7,400 nucleotides of DNA from M3007 sp038203695 (GTDB lineage: Bacteria; Bacteroidota; Bacteroidia; Chitinophagales; Saprospiraceae): contig JBBRDQ010000240.1 of NCBI GenBank assembly GCA_038203695.1, positions 1-7,400 of the forward strand. Direction: 5' to 3'. This document shows, one piece after another, positions 5,697 to 7,400 of this stretch. How positions within the stretch are numbered: the stretch's first letter is position 1; every line of letters begins with the position of its first letter. The notes under the pieces are model-generated. The model did no database searches. It saw nothing but the letters and a program-made list of their open reading frames with translations, and was not told the origin of the DNA. The position numbers and the translations under genes were made by a program.

Positions 5697-7139
5697 ATGT
5701 CCGACCCAATCCGCTCGATCGAGCCCACTACCCCCTGGCGTCACTTCGCCGATCTGAATGCCGTTCCGCGTCCTTCCAAACGCGAGCAGCGCGTCGCACA
5801 ATTTATACAGGACTTCGGCCTTCAACTGGGACTGGAAGTACTGACCGATGCTTTTGGCAATGTCATCATCAAAAAACCAGCCTCGCCGGGCAAGGAAAAA
5901 AGCCCCGTCGTTATTTTGCAGGGCCACCTCGATATGGTGCATCAAAAAAATGCAGACACTACCTTCGATTTTGAAACCCAAGGCATCCAGATGTATATTG
6001 ACGGCGACTGGGTGCGCGCCCGCGGCACTACGCTGGGCGCTGATAATGGACTCGGCGTAGCGACTATTATGGCGGTTTTATCGTCCAAAGAAATTGTCCA
6101 TCCGCCGATCGAAGCGCTGTTTACGCTCGATGAAGAAGCGGGTATGGGCGGCGCTAAAAACCTCGGCAAAGGCCTGCTAAAAGGCAAATTATTGCTTAAC
6201 CTCGATACGGAAGAAGATCATGCTTTTACGATCGGTTGTGCCGGCGGGCTCGATACACTGGTCGAATGGAATTACAAAGAAGAAGCCCCACCAGCCGATG
6301 CGACCGGTTTGAAATTAAAAGTCAGCGGCCTCAAAGGCGGCCATTCCGGTATGGAAATCCACCTCGGCCTGGGCAATGCCAATAAAATAATCAACCGCGT
6401 TTTGATGGCCACCGCTGTAGCCGGAGTCCGCGTGGCCGAACTGGAAGGCGGCAGCGCCCGCAATGCCATTCCCCGCGAAAGCACGGCGTTAGTAGCCGTA
6501 AAAAACGAAAAACGCTTTGCCAAACTCTTCAAAACGATCGTGCAGGAAATTACCGACGAGTTCCGCACCATAGAACCCGATTTGAAAATTACCAGTTCCG
6601 CTGCTTCCGCGCCTGCCAAAGTAATGCGCCGCAACGACCAGGCAAAATTGCTGATGGCCATCCGCGCCGCACACAACGGCGTTTTCCGCATGAGCCCCGA
6701 TGTACCGGGTTTGGTGGAGACATCTTCCAATCTGGCGCGCATCGAAGTCGGCAACGGCCGGTTTTTCTGCGGCACCTTACAGCGTAGTTCGGTCGAATCG
6801 AGCAAAGCCGATGTAGCCGCTGCATTCCGCGCACCCTTCGATCTGCTCGGCGCGAGCATTAGCACCGACAACGCTTACCCCGGCTGGAAACCCAATCCCA
6901 ATTCAAAGATCGTCCGCAAAATGGCCGGCATTTATACTTCGATGTTCGGTACGGACCCTTCGATCGAAGCATGTCACGCCGGACTCGAATGTGGGATTAT
7001 CGGCGAAGCATATCCCGGTTTGGACATGGTTTCGTTCGGACCGAATATCCGTGGTGCCCACTCCCCCGATGAATGTGCCAGTATTTCTTCCTATCAGAAA
7101 TTCTGGAAATTTTTCCTGGAAGTGCTGCGGGCGATATAA
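5697..7139 (+). CDS. pepD: Cytosolic aminoacyl-histidine dipeptidase PepD (peptidase family M20C)
   Basis: A 480-residue protein, close to the about 485 residues of E. coli PepD and collinear with it from the first Met, which fixes the start. PepD hydrolyses dipeptides such as Xaa-His (carnosine-like) in the cytoplasm using two metal ions, normally zinc, completing the breakdown of imported peptides. The family motifs are all present: His77 and Asp79 in LQGHLDMV, Asp116 in RGTTLGADNG, Glu146-Glu147 in LDEEAGM (general base and ligand), Asp170 in NLDTEE and His455 in GAHSPDE. GLKGGHSGMEIHLGLGNANK (211-230) begins the lid/dimerisation domain, and HAGLECG (427-433) lies in the C-terminal catalytic half. 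There is no signal peptide and no truncation. It is divergent from the repeat-protein gene; the receptor-like gene follows on the same strand about 50 bases downstream with no visible terminator, so cotranscription is possible. Confidence 0.95.
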   Translation: MSDPIRSIEPTTPWRHFADLNAVPRPSKREQRVAQFIQDFGLQLGLEVLTDAFGNVIIKKPASPGKEKSPVVILQGHLDMVHQKNADTTFDFETQGIQMYIDGDWVRARGTTLGADNGLGVATIMAVLSSKEIVHPPIEALFTLDEEAGMGGAKNLGKGLLKGKLLLNLDTEEDHAFTIGCAGGLDTLVEWNYKEEAPPADATGLKLKVSGLKGGHSGMEIHLGLGNANKIINRVLMATAVAGVRVAELEGGSARNAIPRESTALVAVKNEKRFAKLFKTIVQEITDEFRTIEPDLKITSSAASAPAKVMRRNDQAKLLMAIRAAHNGVFRMSPDVPGLVETSSNLARIEVGNGRFFCGTLQRSSVESSKADVAAAFRAPFDLLGASISTDNAYPGWKPNPNSKIVRKMAGIYTSMFGTDPSIEACHAGLECGIIGEAYPGLDMVSFGPNIRGAHSPDECASISSYQKFWKFFLEVLRAI

Positions 7140-7192
7140 AGTGGCTTAAACGAGTGAAAAGTGCATGCGTGAAAATGTTAACTGCCAGAACA

Positions 7193-7400
7193 ATGCTTTT
7201 TAATGCGACCTGCTTTTCTATACGAAAGCAATTCATACTTGCCCTTGGATGTTTTACAATCCTCTTGACTACCGCTTCCGCCCAGCAAACCGCCACAGTG
7301 TTCGGCCGCATCACCGACGCTGAAAACGACCAGCCGGTGGAATTTGTCACCGTTTTTGTCAAAGGCGGCAACACGGGCGTAAGTTCCGACGAACGTGGCA
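7193..7400 (+). CDS. Secreted protein with carboxypeptidase-regulatory-like domain, probable TonB-dependent receptor (5' fragment)
   Basis: The first 69 codons are in the window and the gene runs off the right edge. From the ATG at 7193 there is a signal peptide: basic IRKQ at 10-13, hydrophobic FILALGCFTILL at 14-25, and cleavage after TASA (residue 30) before QQ. Mature residues 35-69, beginning TVFGRITDAENDQPVEFVTV and continuing through a VKGG turn to SSDERG, match the start of the CarboxypepD_reg-like beta-sandwich. In Bacteroidota this most often fronts TonB-dependent outer-membrane receptors or related beta-barrel proteins; other secreted proteins also carry it, and the barrel is out of view. 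An in-frame ATG at 7175 would add six residues and cannot be excluded; I prefer 7193 because it gives the shorter signal peptide. It follows pepD by 53 bases on the same strand. Confidence 0.75.
   Translation, partial: MLFNATCFSIRKQFILALGCFTILLTTASAQQTATVFGRITDAENDQPVEFVTVFVKGGNTGVSSDERG

Noticed and set aside
7235..7252. ALGC in the signal peptide of the receptor-like gene as a lipobox
   Set aside because: Ala and Leu are poor fits at the -3 and -2 positions, and a good signal peptidase I site (TASA before QQ) follows.
1..7400. Search for a novel multi-gene defence, mobile or secondary-metabolite system
   Set aside because: Genes alternate in orientation, most have clear housekeeping or surface roles, and there are no nucleases, helicases, recombinases, toxins, synthases or att-like repeats in the window.

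Overview
The window looks like a chromosomal segment from a member of the Bacteroidota, probably a Saprospiria- or Chitinophagia-like environmental bacterium. This is inferred from four observations: a huge secreted protein with a C-terminal type IX secretion (T9SS) sorting domain and tandem Ig-like repeats carrying a WTGPNGF-type core; signal peptides ending in AQ; perfect TAnnTTTG promoter -7 elements; and no Shine-Dalgarno sequence before any start. I see no rRNA, tRNA, insertion sequence, CRISPR array, integrase or phage gene.

Layout, left to right. Bases 1-141 hold the C-terminal 46 residues of a beta-class carbonic anhydrase (+). A small two-domain iron-sulfur protein (158-592, -) faces it convergently, with a YjdI-like [Fe-S] domain followed by a CDGSH (mitoNEET-type) domain. 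A gap of about 340 bases follows with no convincing gene, apart from a 25-codon signal-peptide-like reading frame (810-887). An exported transglutaminase/protease-like protein with an intact Cys-His-Asp triad lies at 935-2041 (+). It converges on a 1112-residue T9SS-exported repeat protein (2111-5449, -), and a strong hairpin at 2049-2101 separates the two. A divergent intergenic region (5450-5696) carries one consensus -7 element facing each way. It is followed by the cytosolic dipeptidase PepD (5697-7139, +). The first 69 codons of a secreted protein with a carboxypeptidase-regulatory-like domain, probably a TonB-dependent receptor, run off the right edge (7193-7400, +).

How the genes fit together. 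PepD and the following receptor-like gene are on the same strand, about 50 bases apart, with no visible terminator. They may be cotranscribed, but a shared role in peptide uptake and breakdown is only a guess. The large repeat protein looks like a surface adhesin or structural protein with no recognisable catalytic domain. The transglutaminase-like protein is also exported, but it is transcribed convergently, so no operon links the two. The region reads as ordinary Bacteroidota housekeeping plus cell-surface genes. I found no evidence for a new multi-gene system. The most distinctive material is the repeat architecture of the large secreted protein and the two-cluster iron-sulfur protein.
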